Shown: positions 43,021 to 51,552, counted from the first letter of the stretch. The stretch: 53,229 nucleotides of DNA from an uncultured bacterium (GCA_903828245.1 CAIKLP010000028.1:1-53229), one strand, 5' to 3'. Notes: generated from the letters alone by a model not told the origin. Made by a program: numbers and translations.

Positions 43021-45051
43021 ATGGACTTTAAATTAACCTCCAACTATTTTCCAACTGGCGACCAACCAGAAGCCATTAAGCAATTAGTGGCTGGCGTAAA
43101 CCAAGGAGAAGTTTATCAAAATTTATTAGGCGTAACCGGATCTGGTAAAACATTTACGATTGCCAATCTTATTCAACAAACACAAAAACCCACTTTAATT
43201 TTAAGTCATAATAAAACCCTGGCAGCCCAGCTATACGGGGAGTTCAAGCAATTCTTCCCAGAAAATGCGGTTAATTATTTTGTGTCTTATTACGATTATT
43301 ACCAACCCGAAGCTTATTTACCAACCACCAATACGTACATCGAAAAAGATTTACAAATTAACGATGAAATTGAGAAGCTGCGTTTGCGCACCACCTCTGC
43401 ATTGGTTTCTGGTAGAAGAGATATTATTGTGGTTTCTTCTATTTCTTGTATTTATGGTATGGGAAATCCAGATGATTTTACGGATAGTGTGATTCGATTA
43501 AAAGTAGGTGATGTAGTTACGCGCAATGCCTTTTTATTTCGATTGGTAGAATTACTTTATGCCAGAACCACCGAAGAATTTAGACGCGGTACTTTTAGGG
43601 TAAAAGGTGATACCGTTGATATTCATTTAGCTTATGCCGATTATGCATTGCGTTTATCTTTTTACGGAGATGAAATTGAAGAGATGTGTACCATTGATCC
43701 GGTAACCGGTAAAACACTAGAGAAAATGGACAACGTAGCCATTTTCCCTGCGAATTTATATGTTGCACCAAAGAATAGAACCCAAGGTGCGATCAGACAA
43801 ATTCAAGATGAATTGATGGCCAGAAAAGCTTCCTTTGAATCGGAAGGAAGATTTTTAGAAGCCAAAAGAATTGAAGACCGCGTAACCTACGATTTAGAAA
43901 TGATTCGCGAATTGGGTTATTGTTCGGGTATCGAAAATTATTCTCGATTTTTTGATGGCAGAAAAACCGGCGACCGACCTTTCTGTTTGTTAGATTATTT
44001 TCCAAAAGATTATTTATTAGTGATAGACGAAAGCCATGTAACTGTTCCGCAAATTAGGGCGATGTATGGTGGTGATCGTTCTAGAAAAATGGCTTTGGTA
44101 GATTATGGTTTTAGATTACCATCGGCCATGGATAATAGGCCTTTGAATTTTGATGAATTTGAAACGCTGACGAATCAAATTATTTATGTAAGTGCTACGC
44201 CAGGCGATTATGAATTAAAGCAAACCGAAGGCGTGGTTGTGGAACAAGTGATTCGTCCGACGGGCCTTTTAGACCCTATCATAGAAATTAGACCTGCGGT
44301 TAATCAAGTGGATGATTTATTAGATGAAGTCGATAAATCAATAAAAAATGGTCACCGTATATTAGTGACAACGCTCACCAAACGCATGGCCGAAGAATTA
44401 GCCAAGTACATGGCTAAATTAAATATCAAATGCCGTTACATTCATTCGGAAATTAAAACCATGGAACGCGTAGAAATTTTACGCGATTTAAGATTGGGTG
44501 TTTTTGATGTACTGATTGGAATTAATTTATTAAGAGAAGGATTAGATTTACCAGAAGTTGCACTCGTGGCTATTTTAGATGCCGACAAAGAAGGTTTCTT
44601 GCGTTCGGATAGGGCATTGATACAAACCATAGGGCGTGCCGCTAGAAATTCGGAAGGACGCGTGATTATGTATGCCGATAAAACAACCGACTCGATGGCG
44701 CGGACCATCGATGAAACCAATAGAAGAAGATTAAAGCAAATTAAATATAATGAGGAACATGGCATTACGCCAACTACAGTTACCAAAAGTAGAGAAGCCA
44801 TTATCAAACAAACTTCGGTAATGGATTTTAAAGATGGCGTGCAACAACCTTATATTGAAAAAGACATCAATAGTTTTGCGGCCGATCCTATTGTACAATA
44901 CATGACCCAAGCAGAACTCCAAGCCACCATTGATAAAAGCAAAAAAGAAATGGAGAAAGCCTCTAAAGACTTAGATTTTATTATGGCAGCCAAATGGAGA
45001 GACGATATGTACGCTTTGGAGCATGTTTATAATGAAAAATTTACAAAGTAA
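43021..45051 (+). CDS. uvrB: Excinuclease ABC subunit B
   Basis: This 676-residue UvrB recognises DNA damage with UvrA and loads UvrC in nucleotide excision repair. It carries the Walker A motif GVTGSGKT (residues 37-44) and the beta-hairpin region with FVSYYDYYQPEAYLP. A DEAD-type motif reads VIDESHVT, helicase motif VI is in IGRAARN, and there is a C-terminal UVR domain (TIDKSKKEMEKASKDLDF) for UvrC contact. The length agrees with the family. It is on the same strand as the preceding glycosyltransferase but has no functional link to it. The assignment is certain from the motifs. Confidence 0.97.
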   Translation: MDFKLTSNYFPTGDQPEAIKQLVAGVNQGEVYQNLLGVTGSGKTFTIANLIQQTQKPTLILSHNKTLAAQLYGEFKQFFPENAVNYFVSYYDYYQPEAYLPTTNTYIEKDLQINDEIEKLRLRTTSALVSGRRDIIVVSSISCIYGMGNPDDFTDSVIRLKVGDVVTRNAFLFRLVELLYARTTEEFRRGTFRVKGDTVDIHLAYADYALRLSFYGDEIEEMCTIDPVTGKTLEKMDNVAIFPANLYVAPKNRTQGAIRQIQDELMARKASFESEGRFLEAKRIEDRVTYDLEMIRELGYCSGIENYSRFFDGRKTGDRPFCLLDYFPKDYLLVIDESHVTVPQIRAMYGGDRSRKMALVDYGFRLPSAMDNRPLNFDEFETLTNQIIYVSATPGDYELKQTEGVVVEQVIRPTGLLDPIIEIRPAVNQVDDLLDEVDKSIKNGHRILVTTLTKRMAEELAKYMAKLNIKCRYIHSEIKTMERVEILRDLRLGVFDVLIGINLLREGLDLPEVALVAILDADKEGFLRSDRALIQTIGRAARNSEGRVIMYADKTTDSMARTIDETNRRRLKQIKYNEEHGITPTTVTKSREAIIKQTSVMDFKDGVQQPYIEKDINSFAADPIVQYMTQAELQATIDKSKKEMEKASKDLDFIMAAKWRDDMYALEHVYNEKFTK

Positions 45052-45086
45052 ATTGCAATTTTATAGCGCAAAATTCGATGAAAGCG

Positions 45087-45094
45087 TATATTTG
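45087..45094 (+). promoter_or_regulatory. Predicted -7 element of the DUF4834 gene
   Basis: TATATTTG fits the -7 consensus and lies about 17 nt before the ATG at 45111. There is no TTG at the proper distance; the nearest is 31 nt away. It is listed as a partial promoter for the DUF4834-rdgB pair. Confidence 0.38.
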
Positions 45095-45110
45095 AGCAGA
45101 ATTTAAGAAC

Positions 45111-45353
45111 ATGTTAAGATTCATCCTTACCCTTATATTAATTGTTTATGGCTTTCGCTTGCTAGCCAGATTATTCTTGCCTTTGATGGTTAAAACCGTC
45201 GTAAAAAAAGCGCAAGAAAATTTCAATAATCAACAACAAAGACCACAAACCCGCGAAGGGGAAATTCATGTGGATTATATGCCCCCTGCTGAAAAAAAGA
45301 AAAGTCATTTGCAAGACAAAGGAGATTTTGTTGATTACGAAGAGATCAAATAA
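45111..45353 (+). CDS. DUF4834 family small membrane protein
   Basis: This 80-residue protein is recognised as the Bacteroidota family DUF4834. It has an N-terminal transmembrane helix (FILTLILIVYGFRLLARLFLP), a Gln/Asn-rich linker (NFNNQQQRPQ) and the closing signature GEIHVDYMPP and FVDYEEIK. The membrane anchor and acidic tail are well conserved in the family but its function is unknown. It lies 5 nt upstream of rdgB and the two are probably co-transcribed. Confidence 0.8.
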   Translation: MLRFILTLILIVYGFRLLARLFLPLMVKTVVKKAQENFNNQQQRPQTREGEIHVDYMPPAEKKKSHLQDKGDFVDYEEIK

Positions 45354-45358
45354 TTTTC

Positions 45359-45940
45359 ATGTCGCATACTTTTATCATTGCCAGCAATAACGCACACAAA
45401 GTTTCCGAAATTCAATTGCTAATTGGTTCCGCATTTGAATTAAAAACTTTAGCCGATATTGGCTTTACCGAAGACATTCCAGAAACTGGCGATACATTAA
45501 TCGCAAATGCTTTGATTAAGGCGCGACACATTTATGAAATTTACAAACAAAATTGTTTTGCAGACGATTCGGGTTTAGAAATTGAAGCACTCGATGGCGC
45601 ACCCGGTGTGTATTCGGCAAGGTATGCAGGCGAACCGATAAATCATCAAAAAAATAACGAAAAAGTTTTAGCAGCCCTAATTGGCAAACCCAATAGAAAT
45701 GCCTGTTTCAGAACAGTGATTGCTTTAATTTTTGAAGGCCAAGAATTTATTTTTGAAGGAAAAATAGATGGAAAAATTACGGAGCAGTTAAGTGGTAGTA
45801 ATGGATTTGGTTATGATCCTATTTTTAAACCCAATGGATATGATCAGTGTTTTGCCGAGATGAGCTTGAGCGAAAAGTCACAAATATCTCACCGAGGAAT
45901 TGCAGTGGCGAAACTTGCTGCATTTATTAACAACAGCTAA
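45359..45940 (+). CDS. rdgB: RdgB/HAM1 non-canonical purine NTP pyrophosphatase
   Basis: This 193-residue pyrophosphatase hydrolyses dITP, XTP and similar nucleotides to monophosphates, keeping them out of DNA. It has the N-terminal substrate loop TFIIASNNAHKVSEIQ and the FADDSGLEIEALDGAPGVYSARYAG block. GFGYDPIFKP and the C-terminal SHRG stretch complete the family pattern. The length is normal. It is convergent with the OstA-like gene (4-nt gap) and follows the DUF4834 gene. Confidence 0.95.
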   Translation: MSHTFIIASNNAHKVSEIQLLIGSAFELKTLADIGFTEDIPETGDTLIANALIKARHIYEIYKQNCFADDSGLEIEALDGAPGVYSARYAGEPINHQKNNEKVLAALIGKPNRNACFRTVIALIFEGQEFIFEGKIDGKITEQLSGSNGFGYDPIFKPNGYDQCFAEMSLSEKSQISHRGIAVAKLAAFINNS

Positions 45941-45944
45941 ATTT

Positions 45945-47459
45945 TTATTTTTTCTTTTTGCGATGAATCACTTCGGCTTTGCTTGTAGGTTGTAATTGTT
46001 GTCGCCAAGAAAATCCTTTCAATTTTAATTCCTCGTCTTTCAACTCGCCATCGGGATAAAAAGTAGCATCGGGCTTATTGATAAAAGCCACGTTTTGCAC
46101 CTTTTGATTGGCGATGCGCACAAACATACGACTGCAATCGGCTTTGTTCACTCCTTGCATAGTTCCGTCTTCTTCCCTAGCAAAATAGACACTTTGGCCA
46201 TTGCCTTCGCTCAAGATGGTGGCTAATTCGCCGTTATTAAAATTGCCAAACATATTTTTTCCGCGCACTTGATTATACTTTGCCGAATCAAGCGAATCTA
46301 CCATCACTAAAAATGCATTCCCTAAAAAATCCATTTGATGAATTTGCTCGTTTTTAATTTTAGCTTTAATAAAATCGGCTGTCAACTGTGCTCCTTCCGC
46401 CCAAACCGTTGGCTGGTGAAAACAACTCATCACCGAATCTTGAAAACTAAATACAATAGAATCGCAACGCGCTTGCATATCGGATTTATAAACGAGCACA
46501 TCGTGATAAGCCAAAACAGTACGATAGGTTTTTGATTTATCCATAAAACTACGCAGCGTATCGGCCGAAACAAATAAAGAATCGCCGTCTAAAATCAAAA
46601 CTACATAGGCTTGATTAGTAACCACAGCAGTTTCCTTAAATCGATTGTAGACTGCCTTATTCCCCTTTAAAATTAAGTGTTGTGCGGTATCGGTAAAAAC
46701 TATATGTTGACTTGCTTTGCCAATTCCTTTTTTACGATCGTAACTTAATATATCGCCTGCTAATTTTTGTGCGCCTGCTACATAAAAAGATTTTTTAGTG
46801 AATTGCGCTAAATCGCTAATGGTATTATAAGTGCCTAATTCGGTATAAATATAATCTTCGGTAGATTTAATTTCGGTTGGACCTAAAAAGGTACAGACTT
46901 TAGTAGCGGTATTGTATTTTAAAGTATCGGAAGTGATGGTGTATTTTGGATTGGTTAATACCACTTGATTTTTAAAAAAAGCATCTGCATTTTTTACATA
47001 ATAATAACCCAACTTACTTTGCAAAACATTTTCGCCACTGGTAATTTTAGCGCCTTGCACATAAGTAGCGATTCTATTTTTAGTATCGTAGTTTAACACA
47101 TCGGTGGTTAAAACCATGTCGTTGTGCAGTACACGCACATTTGATGATAGCTTAGCTAATTTAAGATCGCCATCGTAATGAATAAAATCGCCGTATAAAT
47201 TTAAAGAATCTCCTTGTTGAATATGCACATGGCCAAATGCATCAACCGAATTGGTTTCGGAATTTTTGAGTGCCGAATCGCAGTATAATAACACATTGTC
47301 TTGCTTGAATGCACAATGGCCTTTGAGCTTTTGAATGGTTTGGTTACCCGTTTTTACAAATTCTAATACATCTGCATTGATGACCTCTACACGCGTTGGT
47401 GTTTGGGCCTGCGCAAGCATAGCTAAGAAAACAAATAGTATGGTCAATAACTTTTTCAA
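45945..47459 (-). CDS. OstA-like periplasmic protein
   Basis: This 504-residue exported protein has a signal peptide (MKKLLTILFVFLAMLAQAQ) and a long series of OstA/LptA-type beta units in the mature region (for example LLYCDSALKNSETNSVDAFG, DSLNLYGDFIHYDG and VLNYDTKNRIATYVQGAKI). In Bacteroidota this family is called OstA-like and may serve as the LptA/LptD-type bridge for LPS transport. The start is an unusual TTG (47457-47459). The next in-frame Met (residue 14) would destroy the signal peptide, so TTG is needed. It is divergent from tilS with a 71-nt gap and is not clustered with lptC. Confidence 0.82.
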   Translation of the reverse strand: MKKLLTILFVFLAMLAQAQTPTRVEVINADVLEFVKTGNQTIQKLKGHCAFKQDNVLLYCDSALKNSETNSVDAFGHVHIQQGDSLNLYGDFIHYDGDLKLAKLSSNVRVLHNDMVLTTDVLNYDTKNRIATYVQGAKITSGENVLQSKLGYYYVKNADAFFKNQVVLTNPKYTITSDTLKYNTATKVCTFLGPTEIKSTEDYIYTELGTYNTISDLAQFTKKSFYVAGAQKLAGDILSYDRKKGIGKASQHIVFTDTAQHLILKGNKAVYNRFKETAVVTNQAYVVLILDGDSLFVSADTLRSFMDKSKTYRTVLAYHDVLVYKSDMQARCDSIVFSFQDSVMSCFHQPTVWAEGAQLTADFIKAKIKNEQIHQMDFLGNAFLVMVDSLDSAKYNQVRGKNMFGNFNNGELATILSEGNGQSVYFAREEDGTMQGVNKADCSRMFVRIANQKVQNVAFINKPDATFYPDGELKDEELKLKGFSWRQQLQPTSKAEVIHRKKKK

Positions 47460-47530
47460 TGCAGTAAAAATAAGGATAATCGAGCATATAATCGGAAGAA
47501 AGCCTATTTTTTGCTTATTTTTACAAGACC

Positions 47531-48871
47531 ATGCTTGCCCTATTTCAAGAACATATTGCCCAGCAAAAACTCTTCCAGAAAGAAGAACGAATTTTACTCG
47601 CCTTTAGTGCAGGTATAGATTCTGTTGTGTTAGCCGAATTATTACTGGCATCGAAATTCCAAATTGCTATTGCGCATGTTAATTTTCAGTTGCGCGGTAA
47701 GGAATCGGACGAGAACGAAAATTTTGCAAAAGCATTTGCCGAAAAACATCGCCTTGCATTTTATTCGATTCGTTTCGATACAGAAGCTTTTGCCGCGCAA
47801 GAAAAAATATCGATTCAAATGGCGGCCAGAAAATTGCGTTATGATTGGTTTGAAACCATTCGTTTGAACGAAAATTACGATAGCATTGCAACGGCACATC
47901 ATTTGTCGGATAGCATCGAAACTTTTTTTATTAATGTAAGCAGAGGCACCGGAATTGCTGGCTTGCACGGCATCTCGCTGCACATCAATAACATTAAACG
48001 CCCGCTGCTGCCTTTTACAAAAAAAGAAATTACCGCTTACGCAGAAAAAAATAATTTTGCTTGGCAAGAAGATAGCTCGAATCAAAAAGATGTGTATTTA
48101 CGCAATCACATCCGACATCACATTATACCCGAATTCGAAAAAATAAATCCAAGCTTTGCCCATCAAATGGACGAAATGCTTTTGGAAATTTCGGAAGTAG
48201 AAAAAATAAAAAACTTTTGGCTAAGCGATTTACAGCAAATTGGCCTTGAAAAAAAAGATGGACATATTTGCATTGCTATTGATTGGTTGAAAAGTTTATC
48301 GCAAGGAAAATATTTTTTATCCCAAACTTTAAAATCATTTGGATTCTCTATTAGCAGTAGCAACGATTGCTGGAAAGCGCTAGACAAACAATCGGGCATA
48401 CAGTTTTTTTCGGCCAGCCACCGTTTGGTAAAAGACCGCACGCATTTATTAATTGAAACTTTGAGCGAAGAGCAAATAGCCAAGCAAGCAGATACGGCCC
48501 TTTTTTTATGGCAGCCAAGCCAAATGGTGTTGGATCTGGGGCCTTTTGTGATAGAGGGCTTAGAAAGCACCTCGGTGCCCGCTTTGGATCAACTGAGCTC
48601 AAATCAAGCCTGCTTAAATGCAGATTTGCTGGTGTTTCCTTTGCAAATTCGCAAATGGCAAGCGGCCGATAGTTTTCAGCCTTTGGGCATGCAAGGGAAT
48701 AAAAAATTAAGTGATTTTTTTATTGACGAAAAGTTTTCGTTAATTGAAAAAGACAATACCTTTGTAATGGTTTCTGGCACCGATATTGTTTGGGTTATTG
48801 GACATCGAATTAGTGAAAAATATAAAGTAAACCAAAACTGTAAATCTACCTACCTATTTAATATAAAATGA
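47531..48871 (+). CDS. tilS: tRNA(Ile)-lysidine synthase
   Basis: This 446-residue N-type PP-loop ATPase converts the wobble C of tRNA-Ile(CAU) to lysidine, so that it reads AUA. The PP-loop reads FSAGIDSVV (residues 25-33), with Ala27 where SGGxDS normally has Gly. Further family blocks are RGKESDENENFAKAFAE, ATAHHLSDSIETFFINVSRG, and a C-terminal TilS domain with WQAADSFQPLGMQGNKKLSDFF. Its stop overlaps the next gene's ATG (ATGA). The single PP-loop change is conservative and the enzyme is probably active. Confidence 0.92.
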   Translation: MLALFQEHIAQQKLFQKEERILLAFSAGIDSVVLAELLLASKFQIAIAHVNFQLRGKESDENENFAKAFAEKHRLAFYSIRFDTEAFAAQEKISIQMAARKLRYDWFETIRLNENYDSIATAHHLSDSIETFFINVSRGTGIAGLHGISLHINNIKRPLLPFTKKEITAYAEKNNFAWQEDSSNQKDVYLRNHIRHHIIPEFEKINPSFAHQMDEMLLEISEVEKIKNFWLSDLQQIGLEKKDGHICIAIDWLKSLSQGKYFLSQTLKSFGFSISSSNDCWKALDKQSGIQFFSASHRLVKDRTHLLIETLSEEQIAKQADTALFLWQPSQMVLDLGPFVIEGLESTSVPALDQLSSNQACLNADLLVFPLQIRKWQAADSFQPLGMQGNKKLSDFFIDEKFSLIEKDNTFVMVSGTDIVWVIGHRISEKYKVNQNCKSTYLFNIK

Positions 48872-49359
48872 AAAACGTACTCTTTGACGAAAGACAAACA
48901 TTAGGCTCTGTTCGATTCTGGACAAGCTGGAGATTCGCTGTGGTCTTGTTCTGTGTAGCAGCCTACTTTGTTTCGGAAGAGCGTAACCGCAGCGAAGAAG
49001 GTGATTTATTTTTAGTAGTAGGTACGGGGGTGATGTTGATTTCTATTTTATTTATTTTTTTAACGCATTACAGAACCATTATACAAAATGGCAGCCTCAT
49101 ACTCACCGGCCTTTGGAGCACGAAGAAAGTAAAAATAGATTTTCAAAGTATTGATACTTGTGAAATTGTAAAGTACAGTCCATTCTTTATCAATAACCCG
49201 GTGTATAACTTGCATAAAAAAGGAACCATTCGTTTTTATGCACATGGAAAATATGCAGTTAAATTAATAGACAAAGATGGCTTGGTTTATATTATTGGTT
49301 CGCAAGATCCCATTGAGCTCGACCGGGTAATTAAAGAAATGCTAAAAGCGAATAAATAA
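48868..49359 (+). CDS. Small membrane protein with PH-like domain
   Basis: This 163-residue protein has two hydrophobic helices (about 22-37 and 48-65) followed by a beta-rich basic domain of about 95 residues (KVKIDFQSIDTC, GTIRFYAHGKYAVKLIDKDG). The domain looks like a bPH-type fold, with a C-terminal helix (ELDRVIKEML). I do not recognise a family by name. The ATG overlaps the tilS stop by 4 nt, so the two are translationally coupled. A strong bidirectional terminator follows. The function is unknown. Confidence 0.7.
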   Translation: MKNVLFDERQTLGSVRFWTSWRFAVVLFCVAAYFVSEERNRSEEGDLFLVVGTGVMLISILFIFLTHYRTIIQNGSLILTGLWSTKKVKIDFQSIDTCEIVKYSPFFINNPVYNLHKKGTIRFYAHGKYAVKLIDKDGLVYIIGSQDPIELDRVIKEMLKANK

Positions 49360-49390
49360 AAAAAGCTTACCAATTTGGTAAGCTTTTTTT
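49358..49390. terminator. Bidirectional terminator between tilS operon and tRNA-Val fragment
   Basis: AAAAAAAGCTTACC (49358-49371), a 5-nt loop and GGTAAGCTTTTTTT (49377-49390) form a long stem with A- and T-runs on both flanks. It serves the plus-strand gene ending at 49359 and originally also the minus-strand tRNA-Val gene whose 3' end begins 2 nt away. Confidence 0.88.
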
Positions 49391-49391
49391 G

Positions 49392-49433
49392 TGGGAGATA
49401 CTGGGTTCGAACCAGTGACCCCCTGCTTGTAAG
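49392..49433 (-). pseudogene. tRNA-Val(UAC) 3' fragment, integration site (attL)
   Basis: On the minus strand the 42 nt read as the 3' part of tRNA-Val. They are the anticodon loop CTTACAA (anticodon UAC), the 3' anticodon strand GCAGG, the variable loop GGGTC, a T arm ACTGG-TTCGAAC-CCAGT that pairs perfectly, the acceptor strand ATCTCCC and discriminator A, with no encoded CCA. The position where the 5' anticodon strand should be (49434-49438) reads TACTT and cannot pair, so the tRNA is cut exactly at the anticodon loop. This is the pattern left when a tyrosine recombinase inserts an element into a tRNA gene. An intact tRNA-Val should be found at the other end of the element. Confidence 0.85.
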
Positions 49434-49521
49434 AAGTACCCCTCTATATTATTTTTACTTGTCTTTATTTTTATTTTACTGTAAATCAAGCATATAGATT
49501 ATTTGTATTTACTGTTATATA

Positions 49522-49550
49522 TTGTATTTTATTGTTTATTACTATATTTG
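49522..49550 (+). promoter_or_regulatory. Predicted promoter of the integrase gene
   Basis: TTG (49522-49524), 18 nt, then TATATTTG (49543-49550) matches the Bacteroidota consensus closely. The start site near 49557 leaves about 26 nt before the ATG at 49583. It lies inside a T-rich tract with repeated TTTACTG-like motifs at 49451-49544 that could include recombinase arm sites. Confidence 0.5.
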
Positions 49551-49582
49551 TTTACACCATGTTTCCACCCAAATAGTAAGTA

Positions 49583-50794
49583 ATGAAAAATTCAGCATCA
49601 ATTAAAGTAACATTATATATACATAAAACACTTAAAAACGGTCAACATCCAATTATAATTCAAATAATTAAGGATAGAAAGATTAAAAAAATATCTATTG
49701 GCTATTCTGCAAAAAAAGATGAATGGGATTTCACAGAAAATAAACCGTCAAAAAAACATCCTTTACGAAAAGAACTAGAAACTGTAATTAATATGAAAAT
49801 GGCAATTCTTTCAAAACAAGTATTAGCCTTAGAATTACAATCAGATGATTATTCAGCAGAAACTGTTGTTAAAAGAGTACAAAGAAAAAAAGCTTCAACT
49901 TCTATAATAGGTTTTTTTGATGAAGTTATAGTAGACCTAAGAAAAAATAATAGAATTGGAAATGCAGATATATATCAAACGTGTAAAAATGTAATAAACA
50001 CTTTTATTAATGGTAAAGATTTAGCATTTATTGATGTTGATTATGTATTCTTAAATAAATTAGAAAATTCATGGAAACAAAAGGGATGGAAAGAAAGTAG
50101 TATTTCAACATATATGAGAACCTTAAGAGCATTGTTTAATAAAGCGATTAAAGAAGAAGTTATTGAGCCTAGTGTATATCCTTTTAAAACTTACAAAATA
50201 AGCAGTCTAAATACCATTACACAAAAAAGAGCACTAAACAGGGCTCAAATATCAGCTATTGAACAATTAAAACTATCTAAAGAATCATATTTGTTATTTG
50301 CTAAAAACATATTCTTGTTTAGTTATTATACTATGGGGACAAACTTTGTTGATATAGCTGAACTTACGAAAAAAAATATTGTTAATGATCAATTACAATA
50401 TACTAGAGCTAAGACTCATAAATCATATAATACACCTATACATCCTAAAGCAAAAATAATTTTGAACTATTATATTTCAATTCAAACTGATAAGTATATT
50501 TTCCCTATTTATACTGAAAAAATTCATAAAACAGCTCAACAAAAAGCAAATCGTTTACACAAAGTTTTACAAAACGTAAATAAGAATCTAAAAGAAATAG
50601 CAGTAAAATGCAATATATCAGAAAATTTAACGACTTATGTTGCAAGACATAGTTCAGCTACTATTTTAAAAAGAGAGGGAATTTCAACATCAAAAATAAA
50701 AGACTTGTTAGGGCACGAAACTGAAGAAATTACTCAAGTGTATTTAGATAGCTTTGAAAATTTTGAACTAACAACAGCAGTAAATTTATTATAA
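49583..50794 (+). CDS. Tyrosine recombinase (site-specific integrase)
   Basis: This 403-residue integrase should insert and excise the element at the tRNA-Val site. It has an N-terminal arm-binding domain (SIKVTLYIHKTLKNGQHPI), a SAM-like core-binding domain (about 105-200) and a catalytic domain (about 217-403). In the catalytic domain the Arg I position has Met251 (FSYYTMGTNFVDI). Lys277 lies in YTRAKT. Arg355 is in YVARHS with Tyr352 in place of the usual His, as in other Bacteroidota enzymes. His378 is in LLGHE and the nucleophile is Tyr387 in QVYLDSF. The lack of Arg I recalls IntDOT. The gene is oriented away from the att site. Confidence 0.9.
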   Translation: MKNSASIKVTLYIHKTLKNGQHPIIIQIIKDRKIKKISIGYSAKKDEWDFTENKPSKKHPLRKELETVINMKMAILSKQVLALELQSDDYSAETVVKRVQRKKASTSIIGFFDEVIVDLRKNNRIGNADIYQTCKNVINTFINGKDLAFIDVDYVFLNKLENSWKQKGWKESSISTYMRTLRALFNKAIKEEVIEPSVYPFKTYKISSLNTITQKRALNRAQISAIEQLKLSKESYLLFAKNIFLFSYYTMGTNFVDIAELTKKNIVNDQLQYTRAKTHKSYNTPIHPKAKIILNYYISIQTDKYIFPIYTEKIHKTAQQKANRLHKVLQNVNKNLKEIAVKCNISENLTTYVARHSSATILKREGISTSKIKDLLGHETEEITQVYLDSFENFELTTAVNLL

Positions 50795-50801
50795 AAGTTA
50801 T

Positions 50802-51539
50802 ATGGAATCATCTTTAAAATTATATATTTCAATATATCGCTTAGAGTATAATAAGTTAAAAAAAGACTATGATAAAGCAATTGATATAACTTTGAAAAAA
50901 AAAGAAACTCATAATAAACTAACAAAATCAATTAATGATAAATATATCAAACTCCAAAAACAACCAGATTGTTTAAATTATGACGAAATAAAAAATAGAT
51001 TAAGCGAAAACAAGAATGAAAGCTTTGATAGTGTTATAATGAAACTTACAAATAGTGACAGTAAAAAAATAAGAAACGAACAAATTAAAAGAATTTCAAT
51101 TTTACAAGCTTATAAAAGATTTACTTTTTATTTAAACGATTTAAGTTTAAAATATCATAACATTTTACCTGGACATCAAAATAAATTTAATAAAATACAA
51201 AACGAATTTACCACATCTAGACAAGTTCTATGTGCTTATTATATTCTTATTTCTTTAGATATTGAACTAGAATTTATAAATAAGAGTGATATAGCAAAAT
51301 TAATACATTTAATTTCAGGTAATAATATTCCATTAGATGAAAATGGAAAAGAAAAGATTGATAATTCTTTAGTTTACAAAAAAGTAAAGAATTTATTTAT
51401 TAAAACAGATACTAAATCAGTACAAGACTTAAATTTTATATTAAAATACTTTGAAAATATTGAAACACCTGATTCAATAGGAATAAAAAAAATTATAAAA
51501 ATGATCCGTTGTGATATAAACGGATATAAAAAAGTCTAG
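50802..51539 (+). CDS. Hypothetical element protein, Lys-rich helical N terminus
   Basis: This 245-residue protein begins with a long Lys/Glu-rich helical region likely to form a coiled coil (residues 10-110). A more compact second half follows, with ILISLDIELEFINKSDIAKL and the pattern LIHLISGNNIPLDENG followed by SLVYKKVKNLF. I do not recognise the family with confidence. Similar AKLIHLI...VYKKVK patterns are familiar from Bacteroidota mobile-element proteins near integrases. It lies 7 nt after the integrase gene and before the excisionase-like gene, so it is co-transcribed with the recombination genes. It could be a recombination accessory or regulatory protein, but this is a guess. Confidence 0.6.
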   Translation: MESSLKLYISIYRLEYNKLKKDYDKAIDITLKKKETHNKLTKSINDKYIKLQKQPDCLNYDEIKNRLSENKNESFDSVIMKLTNSDSKKIRNEQIKRISILQAYKRFTFYLNDLSLKYHNILPGHQNKFNKIQNEFTTSRQVLCAYYILISLDIELEFINKSDIAKLIHLISGNNIPLDENGKEKIDNSLVYKKVKNLFIKTDTKSVQDLNFILKYFENIETPDSIGIKKIIKMIRCDINGYKKV

Positions 51540-51552
51540 ATAAATGTAAATT

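Noticed and set aside
47642-48602. Antisense ORFs of 60-150 codons within tilS and similar shadow frames elsewhere
   Set aside because: They run antisense or out of frame through strongly conserved genes, with no motif, promoter or composition signal.
49391-49440. Functional tRNA-Val gene at this place
   Set aside because: Only nucleotides 32-73 exist; the D arm, 5' acceptor and 5' anticodon strands are absent.
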